Shown here: positions 16,449-24,688 of the stretch, one piece after another
How the letters are laid out: each line of letters starts with the position of its first letter
Numbering within the stretch: position 1 is the first letter of the stretch
Assembly (NCBI GenBank): GCA_018712785.1
Contig: DVGK01000069.1
Span: 1 to 50,872, forward strand
DNA from: Candidatus Choladousia intestinavium
GTDB taxonomy: Bacteria > Bacillota > Clostridia > Lachnospirales > Lachnospiraceae
Direction: 5' to 3'
DNA: 50,872 nucleotides
Notes under the pieces: model-generated
What the model saw: only the letters and a program-made list of their open reading frames with translations
Told to the model about the DNA's origin: nothing
The model's database searches: none
Position numbers and translations under genes: made by a program

Positions 16449-17981
16449 TCAGCTGCTGTCCAGGTAGGAAATTCCTCCGGTCTGAACGACACTTATATCC
16501 TCCCCTTTTATCTTGGTTACGGCCTGGGCAAGACTGAAAAATACCGGTTTTATAACCCACTCTGTTCTGGTTTTAATTCCCACGATACAATTCTCAGCCC
16601 GGAATTTTTCGCTCCCGGAGATTCGTTTGAGATTCTCCTCAATCAGATCCAGGGCTCTGAGCTTCTGCTTGGAAAGAGAGCCCATGTAAAGAAGGATTCT
16701 CAGGTAATCCTTATAAGAAAGTCCCTTCTCCTGCCCGCTGCCGCCCTGATCTATAATCTCTGTAATCCTTCCCAGGTTCTCAAGAGTCAGAGTCCAGGAA
16801 GAAACGTCCTTCGTAAGAGGCACCTTATCGCCCTCCAGCAGCGTCCTTACATCGATGAGGCTTTCTCCGTAGGCCCATGCCAGCAGAAGGGCATGCTTCG
16901 TGGCCGCCGTGAGAGCCGGCATCCCGAGAAACCCTGTAAGGGTCACAGCCAGGGACTGGGCGCTCCCGTTCATCTGACTATTCTGTACACAGTACAGATA
17001 GTTCATCCCCTCCCGGAGCAGCAGAAGCTTATCCGCCACAGACTTCAGATTCCGTTTATCCATAGAATTGCCGCCTATAATGATCTCCAGCTGATATAGA
17101 AGACCCTCTCCCTCCTTCTGGCTGAGATAATTGGGAAAATAGTTCAGAAGATATTCCCGGAACAGCACATCTGCCGTAACCCCCTTATGAATTCTCTCCA
17201 GCTCCAGACTGCCCTCTTTCGTAATCTGACGGGAGGGAAGCTTTGTGAGGGTGACTGCTTTTTGAGAAAGAGGCTTGCCTCCGGTGACAATACTCAGGGT
17301 GCTTCTCATCCTGAGCTTCGCGATTTCCAGAAGAGGATTTTTCGTTTCATTCTGCGGCGGGTTAACTGCACCCCCGGCCTCGGCCTGTTCGGATTCTATC
17401 TCCTGAAGCCGCTGCTCCTTCTGATCCTCCAGGTCAGACATCCGGGAATCATTTTCCTTCCTGTTTTTTTCATATTCCTCCTGATTTTTTTCGATTTGGT
17501 CTGTGTCCTTTACGTATTCCAGGAGAGCTTTTACCGCCCCTGTCCCCAGGTTCGCTTTCATATAGCTGACTGCCTGCTGGTAGAAGGCTTCTCCTTTGTC
17601 GTCTGTCAGAAGAGCATAACCGCTGATTTCACTGTGAGTCAGTCCCAGGTTCCAGGGATCGAAACACCAGACAGAAAATAAGTCTTTTCCGGGATTTACA
17701 TTATAAGAAAGGAACTCTTCAAACCGCTGCGCCGTCTTATAAATCCCAAAAGTTCCGCTGCCGTACGAACCGTCAAGTCCGAAAATCTCGTACTCTTCCA
17801 GCAGATTTCTCTCAAATTCACCCAGCAGCGAAAAATTCCCCATGCCTGTAAGATTCGCTGTCTGGGCTCTGGCTCCCTGAATCCTGGCCGACTCTGCCGC
17901 TGTACAGATCAGGCTCAGAAATAAAATACAAACCAGACTTAAAAATACAGTAACCGATCCATTCTTTCCTTCTCTGTACAT
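16449..17981 (-). CDS. DUF5702 (TadG-like) pilus-locus protein
   Basis: A 510-residue protein anchored by one N-terminal membrane segment, with GSVTVFLSLVCILFLSLIC at residues 8-26 and a Glu shortly after. The first ~150 residues (ESARIQGARAQTANL, EYEIFGLDGSYG) are typical of DUF5702 proteins that accompany clostridial Tad loci. A coiled-coil segment (about 185-225) divides two extracellular halves. The role is probably structural, at the cell surface. AGGGGAG precedes the ATG. It lies 12 bp after the Flp1 pilin gene. Confidence 0.8.
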   Translation of the reverse strand: MYREGKNGSVTVFLSLVCILFLSLICTAAESARIQGARAQTANLTGMGNFSLLGEFERNLLEEYEIFGLDGSYGSGTFGIYKTAQRFEEFLSYNVNPGKDLFSVWCFDPWNLGLTHSEISGYALLTDDKGEAFYQQAVSYMKANLGTGAVKALLEYVKDTDQIEKNQEEYEKNRKENDSRMSDLEDQKEQRLQEIESEQAEAGGAVNPPQNETKNPLLEIAKLRMRSTLSIVTGGKPLSQKAVTLTKLPSRQITKEGSLELERIHKGVTADVLFREYLLNYFPNYLSQKEGEGLLYQLEIIIGGNSMDKRNLKSVADKLLLLREGMNYLYCVQNSQMNGSAQSLAVTLTGFLGMPALTAATKHALLLAWAYGESLIDVRTLLEGDKVPLTKDVSSWTLTLENLGRITEIIDQGGSGQEKGLSYKDYLRILLYMGSLSKQKLRALDLIEENLKRISGSEKFRAENCIVGIKTRTEWVIKPVFFSLAQAVTKIKGEDISVVQTGGISYLDSS

Positions 17982-17993
17982 AGCGGCACTCCC

Positions 17994-18161
17994 CTATACA
18001 CTGTTGCTCTGGCTTACGATTTTGCTGAAAATGCTTTTAACAAGATTCGTCAGCTGTGTTTTAAAAATCAGGACCAGGCTGATCAACACAACCAAAATCA
18101 GAATGATCTCAACAACCCCCACACCTTCCTCTTCTGAAAGAAATGACCTTATGTGTTCCAT
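17994..18161 (-). CDS. Flp1-family type IVb pilin
   Basis: A major Flp pilin of about 55 residues. A short acidic leader ends in SEEEG, followed by VGVVEIILILVVLISLVLIF. Cleavage after that Gly puts Glu at +5, as required by A24 peptidases, and the mature pilin is nearly all helix. ATG 18161 has AAGGGAGGG 6 nt upstream and is preferred to upstream starts. It is the first pilus gene; upstream genes that normally precede it (CpaF/TadA ATPase, TadB, TadC) are absent from 18162-18844. Confidence 0.85.
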   Translation of the reverse strand: MEHIRSFLSEEEGVGVVEIILILVVLISLVLIFKTQLTNLVKSIFSKIVSQSNSV

Positions 18162-18426
18162 AGCTGCCCTCCCTTCTTGATAAGCCAGAACTCTCCTGTT
18201 CTGCTGAATGGCGTTCAATCCTCTCCCCTTCAGAGTAATTTTTTCCGCCGCCCTTCCAAACCGGATGCTTCACTAAACTGCGCTTTTCATAGCCTGGAAC
18301 TGAAGAGAAGACCGCTTCTGTGCCGGGTATGTATGAAAATCCATAGCTATACTGCTTCGGAACGGCAGCTGATACTGTGTTTGCTTGCGAAATAATTAGT
18401 TGAGTATTAAATTGAAAGGAATAATC

Positions 18427-18555
18427 ATGACCGAAAAACTAGATCTTAAACTGAAATGTGAAAGAAGTTATGAATGTGTCATCCTTCAGACAGGATTTAC
18501 AAGTGACAATGTTAAGTATATCACTTTTTTTCGATTTGTAAATAGCTTTTGTTGA
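18427..18555 (+). CDS. Candidate small ORF in AT-rich gap
   Basis: A 42-codon frame (begins MTEKLDLKLKCERSYEC) with AAAGGA 6 nt before its ATG, in a 30-35% GC segment with no other gene. No family is recognised, and with so few codons it may be chance. Confidence 0.2.
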   Translation: MTEKLDLKLKCERSYECVILQTGFTSDNVKYITFFRFVNSFC

Positions 18556-18619
18556 TAATTATATACTTTGTGAGATTTATACAAATTTCGCAGATGTATT
18601 TTTACAGAATGTTCACCTA

Positions 18620-18666
18620 TTTTTCTTAAATACCAGATTCTATGAATACACTTTTTCTTAAATACC
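18620..18666. repeat. 15-bp direct repeat
   Basis: TTTTTCTTAAATACC occurs at 18620-18634 and again at 18652-18666, in the AT-rich stretch just before an abrupt switch to GC-rich sequence. It could be a relic of integration or a tandem binding site. Confidence 0.6.
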
Positions 18667-18689
18667 TGAAAATAGACGATACAGCAAAG

Positions 18690-18830
18690 CCGCCGGAAAT
18701 TCGGTCTGCGTTCCCTTTCGGCCGGCGCTAGCCGTGCGCCGCCGGCACGCAGCGTCCCTTGCGGTGTTCGCCAAACGGACGTGCCTGCGCGTCCGCTTGG
18801 CTCGCTGCTCGCGGGAATAATATTGCTCTG
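18690..18830 (-). repeat. GC-rich structured element downstream of the sugar kinase gene
   Basis: About 140 bp of very GC-rich, non-coding-looking sequence begins within 15 bp of the kinase stop. It contains GCCGGC twice and a near-perfect inverted repeat CCAAACGGACG/CGTCCGCTTGG (18771-18781, 18790-18800). Composition differs sharply from the AT-rich sequence beside it. It looks like a dispersed intergenic element of Lachnospiraceae genomes that I recall seeing fused to ORF ends; that recollection is untested. Confidence 0.45.
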
Positions 18831-18844
18831 AAGCAGCCTGTCTG

Positions 18845-20215
18845 TCATCCTCCAACATAAGAAATCAGCTGCTGTGCCTCCCCTACGGAAGAATACACGC
18901 CGGCCGCCGTCAGCGCCCACAGCGCCGCTCCGTAGGCCGCCTCCTCCTTATGTACCGGAATCTGCATGGAAAGCCCGAATCTTTCCTCAAAGATTCTCTG
19001 AAGCCACGGATTCATCCGCAGGCCGTTTCCGCTTCCGATCAGGTATTTTGCCCTGGAAACGCCAAGCTTCTCCATCTCACGGTAAAACGTGTGAAGCTCT
19101 TCCGCCATGCCGTCCAGGATTCCCATAATAAAATCCTCCGGGGTAAAGTTCTCCAGGCCCAAGTTCGCAATGCCGCCCCGGCGCTCCGGCTCTCTTCTGG
19201 TACCGCAGAATCTGGTGTCAACCTTCAGAGTCGTCCCCTTCATTCCCCTCTCTTTCAGGATTCGGTCCATGGCACCATACAGTTTCCCCGGATCCTTACC
19301 TGTCATAAGCTCTGCCGTCCGCCGGAAGAAGCGCTCCAGGGCCGCATATGCCCTGCCTCCGCACAGGCCGGCTCCTACAAGGATATACTGATCCCGGCTG
19401 ATAGCCCGAAGCTCTGTTTTCTCTGCCTTCACATACCGGGTCAGTCCCGTGGAAATCTGGCTGGCGGTCCCTACATTTACCAGCACGCTTCCTTCCAGCT
19501 CTTTAACGGATCCCAGGACGCTGGCCTGGTTGTCGCCGATTCCGGTGGAAACCGGTATCCCCTCTGCTGTCTCTCCCAGCAGAGAACAGTCTGCCACACA
19601 TTCCGGAAGAATCTCCGGTTCTATTCCGGCGTTTTTTAATGCCTCCCGGTCATATTCCATCTTCTCTAAATGAAAACAGCCGATGCTGGCTCCGTCTGAC
19701 ACAGACAGGCAGGGAGCCTTTCTTCCCGTCAGCTTCATTCCCATATAATCATGGATCGTACAGATGGACGCCGCCCCTTCCGGAACCAGATGGTTTTTCA
19801 GATTATAAAAATGCGTGGTAAGGCCGAATCCTGTGGCCATTGGGTATCCCGTAAGCTCTGACAGCACCTCCGCATACGTCTTTCCCTCTTCTTCCGGATA
19901 AGGTTCATTCCCCCGTTCGTCCTGCCATGTAAACAGAGGGCTTACAGCCTTCCCTTCCCGGTCCGTATATAAAACTCCATGCATCTGCCCTGTCAGTCCT
20001 ACACAGGAAATGTCAGAATGCTCTGAGAGAAATCCCCTGTAAATTCCTCCCACCAGCTCCCAGATTCTCTCCGGGTTCTGCAGATCCTCATAAGCCTCTC
20101 CCCTGAAAGCCGAATCATTATCCAGGGTCTTTACAGCCTCCACCTTCCCGGTTGCCGCGTCCAGCAGAACGCCGCAGACCGTTGTAGTCCCGATATCAAT
20201 TCCAACCGCGTACAT
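18845..20215 (-). CDS. FGGY-family carbohydrate kinase, sedoheptulokinase-like
   Basis: A 456-residue sugar kinase of the ASKHA fold. An N-terminal phosphate-1 loop IDIGTTTVCGVLLD is followed by GLTGQMHGVLY, and then GIGDNQASVLGS in the region where sedoheptulokinases carry GDNQASF. A second phosphate loop VNVGTASQIS and a late adenosine region IGSGNGLRMNPWLQ complete the domain set. It would phosphorylate a ketose or polyol in the cytosol; sedoheptulose is the best guess, xylulose the alternative. AAAGGGG lies 6 nt before the ATG. No sugar transporter or other pathway gene is next to it. It may be read from the strong promoter at 20633-20661 if the leader terminator is passed. Confidence 0.85.
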   Translation of the reverse strand: MYAVGIDIGTTTVCGVLLDAATGKVEAVKTLDNDSAFRGEAYEDLQNPERIWELVGGIYRGFLSEHSDISCVGLTGQMHGVLYTDREGKAVSPLFTWQDERGNEPYPEEEGKTYAEVLSELTGYPMATGFGLTTHFYNLKNHLVPEGAASICTIHDYMGMKLTGRKAPCLSVSDGASIGCFHLEKMEYDREALKNAGIEPEILPECVADCSLLGETAEGIPVSTGIGDNQASVLGSVKELEGSVLVNVGTASQISTGLTRYVKAEKTELRAISRDQYILVGAGLCGGRAYAALERFFRRTAELMTGKDPGKLYGAMDRILKERGMKGTTLKVDTRFCGTRREPERRGGIANLGLENFTPEDFIMGILDGMAEELHTFYREMEKLGVSRAKYLIGSGNGLRMNPWLQRIFEERFGLSMQIPVHKEEAAYGAALWALTAAGVYSSVGEAQQLISYVGG

Positions 20216-20350
20216 TTATTTTCCCCTTTCTCATTGATTTTACTGGTGTCAGTCTGTCCTGTCCCGCAGTCTATCTTACGAAACCTCTTTCTCACACAGC
20301 CTTCCCCGCCGGATTACGAACAGGAAAAGCTCCTGACCTGAAAAAGATTT

Positions 20351-20397
20351 ATGGCACAGGAAAAACCTCTTACCGTAAAAAATTTTTCCTGTGCCAT
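20351..20397 (-). terminator. 15-bp perfect hairpin between leader RNA and kinase gene
   Basis: ATGGCACAGGAAAAA (20351-20365) and its exact complement (20383-20397) flank a 17-nt loop. On the minus strand it is followed by AAATCTTTTTC, a weak terminator tail. It lies between the leader terminator and the kinase start, so it could be a second terminator or an mRNA-stabilising stem. Confidence 0.5.
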
Positions 20398-20437
20398 AAA
20401 AAAGGGAGACATCGCAATCTTTTTTTGGATGCCTCCC
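20398..20437 (-). terminator. Intrinsic terminator of the leader RNA
   Basis: On the minus strand GGGAGGCATC and GATGTCTCCC form a 10-bp stem (one G-U) around a 14-nt loop, followed at once by six T. This is a textbook rho-independent terminator about 190 nt after the predicted transcription start. Confidence 0.85.
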
Positions 20438-20626
20438 GCTACTTCGCTGTGTCCAATGGACTTACCTTCCTTTCGTTTATATTATGAGTTTTAATTTAAG
20501 TTTTTGGTGGTCCGTACCTCACTTTCTTTTAATTTTATTTTCTTTCACTAAATACCTTCATTTAATGAATCGGCTTACCTTCCCATTGGAATCTCCTCCT
20601 TAGGTTTTGTTCAGCTTTTATTGTAT
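20398..20626 (-). ncRNA. Candidate structured leader or small RNA of unknown class
   Basis: A predicted transcript of about 220 nt runs from a consensus promoter to an intrinsic terminator and contains no ordinary gene. Near its 5' end AAGGAGGAG (20593-20601) precedes a three-codon frame ATG-GGA-AGG-TAA (20575-20586). The ATG lies in TCCAATGGG, which can pair over 9 bp with CCATTGGA about 130 nt later (20452-20459), closing the RNA into one domain. The motif GGAAGGTAAG occurs in both halves. The middle is AT-rich with a TTCATTAAATGAA hairpin. It may be an attenuator for the downstream sugar kinase or a free small RNA; I could not match it to a riboswitch class. Confidence 0.6.
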
Positions 20627-20632
20627 GTCAGT

Positions 20633-20661
20633 ATTATAACTTCCATCTTTATTTTTGTCAA
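20633..20661 (-). promoter_or_regulatory. Perfect consensus sigma-A promoter for the leader RNA
   Basis: On the minus strand TTGACA (20656-20661) and TATAAT (20633-20638) match consensus at all twelve positions with 17-bp spacing. Predicted start is near 20626. Such a promoter implies very high basal initiation and hence control after initiation. Confidence 0.9.
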
Positions 20662-20750
20662 TACGTTTCTCTATATTTTTATAATTATTTTATTTTTGAA
20701 AATATGACTAATTTTCAGTTTATTTATACAGATGCATTTTCCCAGTAAAA

Positions 20751-20779
20751 TAGACGCTTTTTAATTCCTGATGTATAAT
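20751..20779 (+). promoter_or_regulatory. Candidate promoter of the acetyltransferase gene
   Basis: TAGACG (20751-20756) and TATAAT (20774-20779) are 17 bp apart, about 85 bp before the GTG start on the plus strand. Confidence 0.45.
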
Positions 20780-20861
20780 AAAGGGCGTCAGTGAAAACCA
20801 AATTTCCCGCTGCCTGCAGGAATCAATGACAAAAAACAAGAAAAAGAAAGGAGTCATTACT

Positions 20862-21299
20862 GTGATAAAGATTCAGATCCGTGAAGCCCGAATCCAGGAT
20901 GCCAATTTCATACACAGGCTGAACTGCCGGGAAATGGGATATGCGTATCCTCTGGAAAAAACCATTGAAAAGCTGGAAAAGATACTGGGCAGTCCCCACG
21001 ATAAAGTTTACGTAGCCGAATTTCAGGATTCTGTTGTTGGATATGTCCATGCCAATGACTACGATCTTCTCTATGCCCCGTCTATGAAAAACATTATGGG
21101 AATCGCTGTATCCTCTGATTTTAAACGGCAGGGGGCGGGAACCGCCCTCTTAAAGGCAGTGGAAGAATGGGCGAAGAAATCCGGCGCCTCCGGAATCCGC
21201 CTGGTTTCAGGAGCGGACAGAACCGGCGCCCACGAATTCTATCGGCAATTCGGCTTTGGAAAGGGGAAGCCCCAGTTAAACTTTAAAAAAATATTCTGA
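20862..21299 (+). CDS. GNAT family N-acetyltransferase
   Basis: An acetyl-CoA-dependent N-acetyltransferase of about 145 residues. The GNAT fold is visible: N-terminal IQIREARIQDANFIHRLN, a central beta strand VYVAEFQDSVVGYVH, motif A IMGIAVSSDFKRQGAGTALL (acetyl-CoA pyrophosphate loop Q-x-x-G-x-G/A) and GADRTGAHEFYRQFGF at the end. The acceptor substrate is unknown. The GTG at 20862 is favoured because AAAGGAG lies 8 nt upstream; an in-frame ATG at 20826 has no ribosome site. Monocistronic. Confidence 0.9.
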   Translation: MIKIQIREARIQDANFIHRLNCREMGYAYPLEKTIEKLEKILGSPHDKVYVAEFQDSVVGYVHANDYDLLYAPSMKNIMGIAVSSDFKRQGAGTALLKAVEEWAKKSGASGIRLVSGADRTGAHEFYRQFGFGKGKPQLNFKKIF

Positions 21300-21421
21300 C
21301 TCCCCCATTATTTCTTTTTCTGTACTTTCGCTAATTTTTACTCCGGCTTTACCTCCCCCATTCCTGTTTTTCATTCTGTTCCATTATAATAATGGCACAA
21401 TACAGGAAGGGGGATTTCCTC

Positions 21422-22435
21422 ATGAAAAAAATATCTTTCTTTACTTTTTCCTTTCCGCTTATGGCGGCTGCGCTCTGCCTGACGGCCTCTCTTGCCCTTG
21501 AGGCCGTTCCATTTCAGGAATCCCCTTCCAGGTATTTCTCTTCTGAATATGCGTCTTCTGTGTATTCAGCTTCCAGAGCTCTCCCTGAAGCCTCTGCTCA
21601 GGATCTTTCCGGTTCCGGAGAAGAAGTCTGCCGATTATCCGGAGGGCCCCTGGTTCCCCCGGATGAAATTTCAGGAATTCCCCAGGCCAGACTTCAGGAG
21701 ACATCTCTTCTGAATCTTCTCCACGAAGTTCAGATTTACTATACAGGGGCGCAGATTTCTGCCGCCCCGCTTCTCGCGGAAGATAGTGATATTGCCGGCC
21801 TTGAAGAGGGGCCTGTCTTTGAGTCGGATCTTGACCGGCTGTATCCCTCTGAAGATACTCTGTGTGTCCTGGAGATGAGCGGAGAGCAGTTAAAGCAATA
21901 TATGGAATGGTCCGCCGCGTACTTTAATACTTACAAAAAAGGAGACGTAACCCTCTCCTTCTCCCCGGACAGAGATGGAAGTACGTATGATCTGTTCTCG
22001 GGGATCTGCTACGAAATAAATTTGTCAAAAAAGCCCGGCCGGCGGATTGAATCTCTCACCTGGCCGGATGGTTCCGAAATCAAGGACAGAGAATCTGTTA
22101 CGGTGGCAGTGAGCAGCAGCAGGGCCTTTTCCCAGCTTCTCACCGCGGGTGAAATTTTTCAGGAGGGCTCTTCTCTGCCCCTCCTTGTAAAAGAAAACGC
22201 CTCTTCCATCCGGGACCTGATTCAGGACTATCTTGTGGACGTAAAAGGCGGCAGCCTGGAAGCGCCCTCCCTTACCGGCAACTGGCGGCTCACCGGAATC
22301 GGCTGGGATGATGCGCTTCACCAGGAGGCGGCAGAGCTGATTAACAGCGGTCAGCTCTCTCTGACGGATTCCGAAAATGGAACTGGCCGTAATATATCCT
22401 CTCTCACAGTCTGGGATTTAAACCGGATCCGATAA
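21422..22435 (+). CDS. Exported protein with a lone 5'-nucleotidase C-terminal domain
   Basis: A protein of about 337 residues with an N-terminal signal (MKKISFFTFSF then a hydrophobic run ending near residue 26). From about residue 90 it resembles the 5'-nucleotidase C-terminal (substrate-binding) domain: LLNLLHEVQIYYTGAQISAAPLL, then DLDRLYPSEDTLCVLEMSGEQLKQYMEWSA (quoted in part) and FSGICYEINLSK. The N-terminal metallophosphatase domain that normally supplies catalysis is missing, so it may only bind nucleotides outside the cell. AGGGGG lies 7 nt before the ATG. It is AT-poor, monocistronic, and converges on the ABC permease gene. Confidence 0.75.
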   Translation: MKKISFFTFSFPLMAAALCLTASLALEAVPFQESPSRYFSSEYASSVYSASRALPEASAQDLSGSGEEVCRLSGGPLVPPDEISGIPQARLQETSLLNLLHEVQIYYTGAQISAAPLLAEDSDIAGLEEGPVFESDLDRLYPSEDTLCVLEMSGEQLKQYMEWSAAYFNTYKKGDVTLSFSPDRDGSTYDLFSGICYEINLSKKPGRRIESLTWPDGSEIKDRESVTVAVSSSRAFSQLLTAGEIFQEGSSLPLLVKENASSIRDLIQDYLVDVKGGSLEAPSLTGNWRLTGIGWDDALHQEAAELINSGQLSLTDSENGTGRNISSLTVWDLNRIR

Positions 22436-22470
22436 GCTGAACGTACATGAGAAGTCCTCTGTTTTTTCGT

Positions 22471-24684
22471 TTACCACAGCGAATCATCCCGCAGCATCTC
22501 TGAAAGCTCCCGGCGCAGAACCTTTCGCCCGCCCAGATAGTAGGCCAGGGCTACCGCCGCGAAAATTCCCAGAATAAAAAGGAGAATGGGGAAAACCGGC
22601 GCCTCTCTGATAAAAACTGCCGGTTCCAGATAACTGGCCCTAAGCATCAGAGCCAGCGCCAGCACAGTGATCGGCACGGTGACAGCCAGGGGCTTCCCCG
22701 CGATCACCAAAGCCTCCGCGCAGAACATTTTCCTCAGCCCGCCAGGCGTCATTCCCACGGAAAGATAGCGGGCAAATTCTCGTTTTCTCTGGCTGACAAA
22801 TCCCAGAGCGTTGGAAAATATATTTCCGATTCCGATCAGGGCCAGAAGAATACAGAATCCTCCCAGTATCGTCATCATTCCTTCTATGGAACGGTCATTA
22901 TCCAGTTTCTCCTGAATCCGGTTTTCCGTTTCAATGTCGTACTTTCCTTCCAGAAGGCTTTCCGCTCTCTCCTGAATCTCCTCCAGCTCTTCCAGATTCC
23001 CGTTTTCTTTTCCCAGAATCCGGATGTATGTGTCTGCCTCCGCCCCGCCAAGGGAGTCTTTTATCTCTTCCCACAGAGAAAGCGGCAGAAAATGAACCAG
23101 TTCGTAATAGTCCTCTGTACCATATTCCTCCCGAAGGAGGGGAGCCTCCTGGGTATACGCGAGAACCGGAATTTCCACAGTCTCCTCCTGCGCGCCCTCC
23201 CGGCACAGCGCCGCGGAGTCAGACTCTTCTTTCATATACGGCAGGTATTTTGGATTTCTGAAGTTAGAGTTCTCCACATCCCATATTCTGTTGTAAACCA
23301 CCGCTCCATCCGTGTCCGGCTCCGCTCCGATCTGTTCACAGTACTGGACGAAGCTCGCGTCATCCAGGATGACCAAAGGAGCGTTCACAATCCAGCCGTC
23401 TCCATAGGGCTGCGCCTGCTCCCGGGGCGCCCTCGCGAGACCTCCAAGAGATGTCAGTTCCCGGCTCAACTCCTCCTCGTCAAGAATCCTTTTGACATCT
23501 GCTTTCTGATATACGACGGCGCTCCTCACGCCTTCCATCGTCTGAAGCTCATCCGTCTCCGTAAAATTCTCAATCTCTGTGTTATTCACCGTAACCATAA
23601 CATCCCAGGCATCCTGATACCTCTCAAAGTACGTCATCCTGGTGCTGATTCCCGACAGGGTAAAAAAGCATTCCATAAGAGTAAAGGCCAGAAAGGAAAA
23701 AGTCAGCGCAAGAGTTCCTGTACGAAACGCTTTTTTCTGGGCCTTCAGCGCGTTTCCCGCCAGCTCCCCTTCTATTCCGAACAGACAGCTCAGAAAAGGA
23801 GATTTTTTCCTCTTCTTAAGCTGCAGCTCTGCCGGCTCCCGGACAGCCTCCAGAGGCGTCACTCTGCAGAGCTTCCTGGCAGGCAGCCAGGCGGAAACCA
23901 GAACCGTAGCCGCCGCGGCCCCCAGCGTTCCTGCAAAAGCCAGTGGATGAAACCCCCACACAGCCTCATGCCGGTCTGCTGCCATCTCTCCGGCAAAAGC
24001 ATTCAGCCACCAGATTACCCCTCTGCTCCCCAAAACCCCCAGAGCACTGCCCAGAAGCACCGGAACCGCGCAAAGGACAGCTGCCTCTCTCATAAGAAGC
24101 CCCCGAATCTGCCCCGGAGTAGCTCCGACGCTTGAAATAATGCCAAGCTGACGGATCCGGCTCTGCATGGATATGCCGAAGGCATTGTGGATAATCAGAA
24201 TCAGTGAGACGCAGGCCAGAACCGTGATTCCCAGAAACAAGGGGAAAATCAGCCTGGGAGCCGGATCCTTGGGATCCCTTATCATGTACAGGTTCAGAAG
24301 GCTGTGATGATACTCCGCCGTCTCCGGCGAAAGTCCTGCCAGAACCGCGATCTGCGGCATATCCTCCAGGATCCTGCTCATATCACGGAAATAAAGATCT
24401 GCGGTAATCTCCTGCCCCTGGGAGAGCTCCTGGTTTATCTCCACCTTTTCCACATTCTCATAGCTTTCGATCACTTCCAGCTCTTCCCGGCTGATCTCTC
24501 CGGTGAGCCTCCCCTGCCAGCTCCCCTCCTCCAGACAGATCCGTTCTACCTCATACTTCCAAAAATTATAAAACAGTCCAACCAGCAGAGCCAGAAACAG
24601 CGCCGCGAAAAAAGACGCCAGAAAAACAGATCTGCCGGCAAAGATTTTTCCTTTTACAGAACCTGCGAAATCCTTCCTTCCCAT
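22471..24684 (-). CDS. FtsX/MacB-like ABC transporter permease
   Basis: A permease of about 737 residues with the FtsX layout: an N-terminal membrane segment (about 17-37), an extracellular domain, three segments (about 150-270) with the QLGIISSVGATPGQIRG coupling loop, then a second half with a large extracellular domain (about 365-590) and three final segments with RKREFARYLSVGMTPGGLRK. Such proteins act as mechanotransmission or peptide-resistance transporters with a separate ATPase. ATG 24684 starts 4 bp after the ATPase stop and has AGGGG upstream; a start at 24771 inside the ATPase gene is less likely. Co-regulation by the adjacent two-component system is inferred. Confidence 0.85.
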   Translation of the reverse strand: MGRKDFAGSVKGKIFAGRSVFLASFFAALFLALLVGLFYNFWKYEVERICLEEGSWQGRLTGEISREELEVIESYENVEKVEINQELSQGQEITADLYFRDMSRILEDMPQIAVLAGLSPETAEYHHSLLNLYMIRDPKDPAPRLIFPLFLGITVLACVSLILIIHNAFGISMQSRIRQLGIISSVGATPGQIRGLLMREAAVLCAVPVLLGSALGVLGSRGVIWWLNAFAGEMAADRHEAVWGFHPLAFAGTLGAAAATVLVSAWLPARKLCRVTPLEAVREPAELQLKKRKKSPFLSCLFGIEGELAGNALKAQKKAFRTGTLALTFSFLAFTLMECFFTLSGISTRMTYFERYQDAWDVMVTVNNTEIENFTETDELQTMEGVRSAVVYQKADVKRILDEEELSRELTSLGGLARAPREQAQPYGDGWIVNAPLVILDDASFVQYCEQIGAEPDTDGAVVYNRIWDVENSNFRNPKYLPYMKEESDSAALCREGAQEETVEIPVLAYTQEAPLLREEYGTEDYYELVHFLPLSLWEEIKDSLGGAEADTYIRILGKENGNLEELEEIQERAESLLEGKYDIETENRIQEKLDNDRSIEGMMTILGGFCILLALIGIGNIFSNALGFVSQRKREFARYLSVGMTPGGLRKMFCAEALVIAGKPLAVTVPITVLALALMLRASYLEPAVFIREAPVFPILLFILGIFAAVALAYYLGGRKVLRRELSEMLRDDSLW

Positions 24685-24688
24685 ATGC

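Noticed and set aside
18486-18920. 144-codon minus-strand frame over the end of the sugar kinase and the GC-rich element
   Set aside because: It runs through the kinase gene in another frame and through repeat sequence; Arg/Ala-rich translation typical of noncoding GC-rich DNA.
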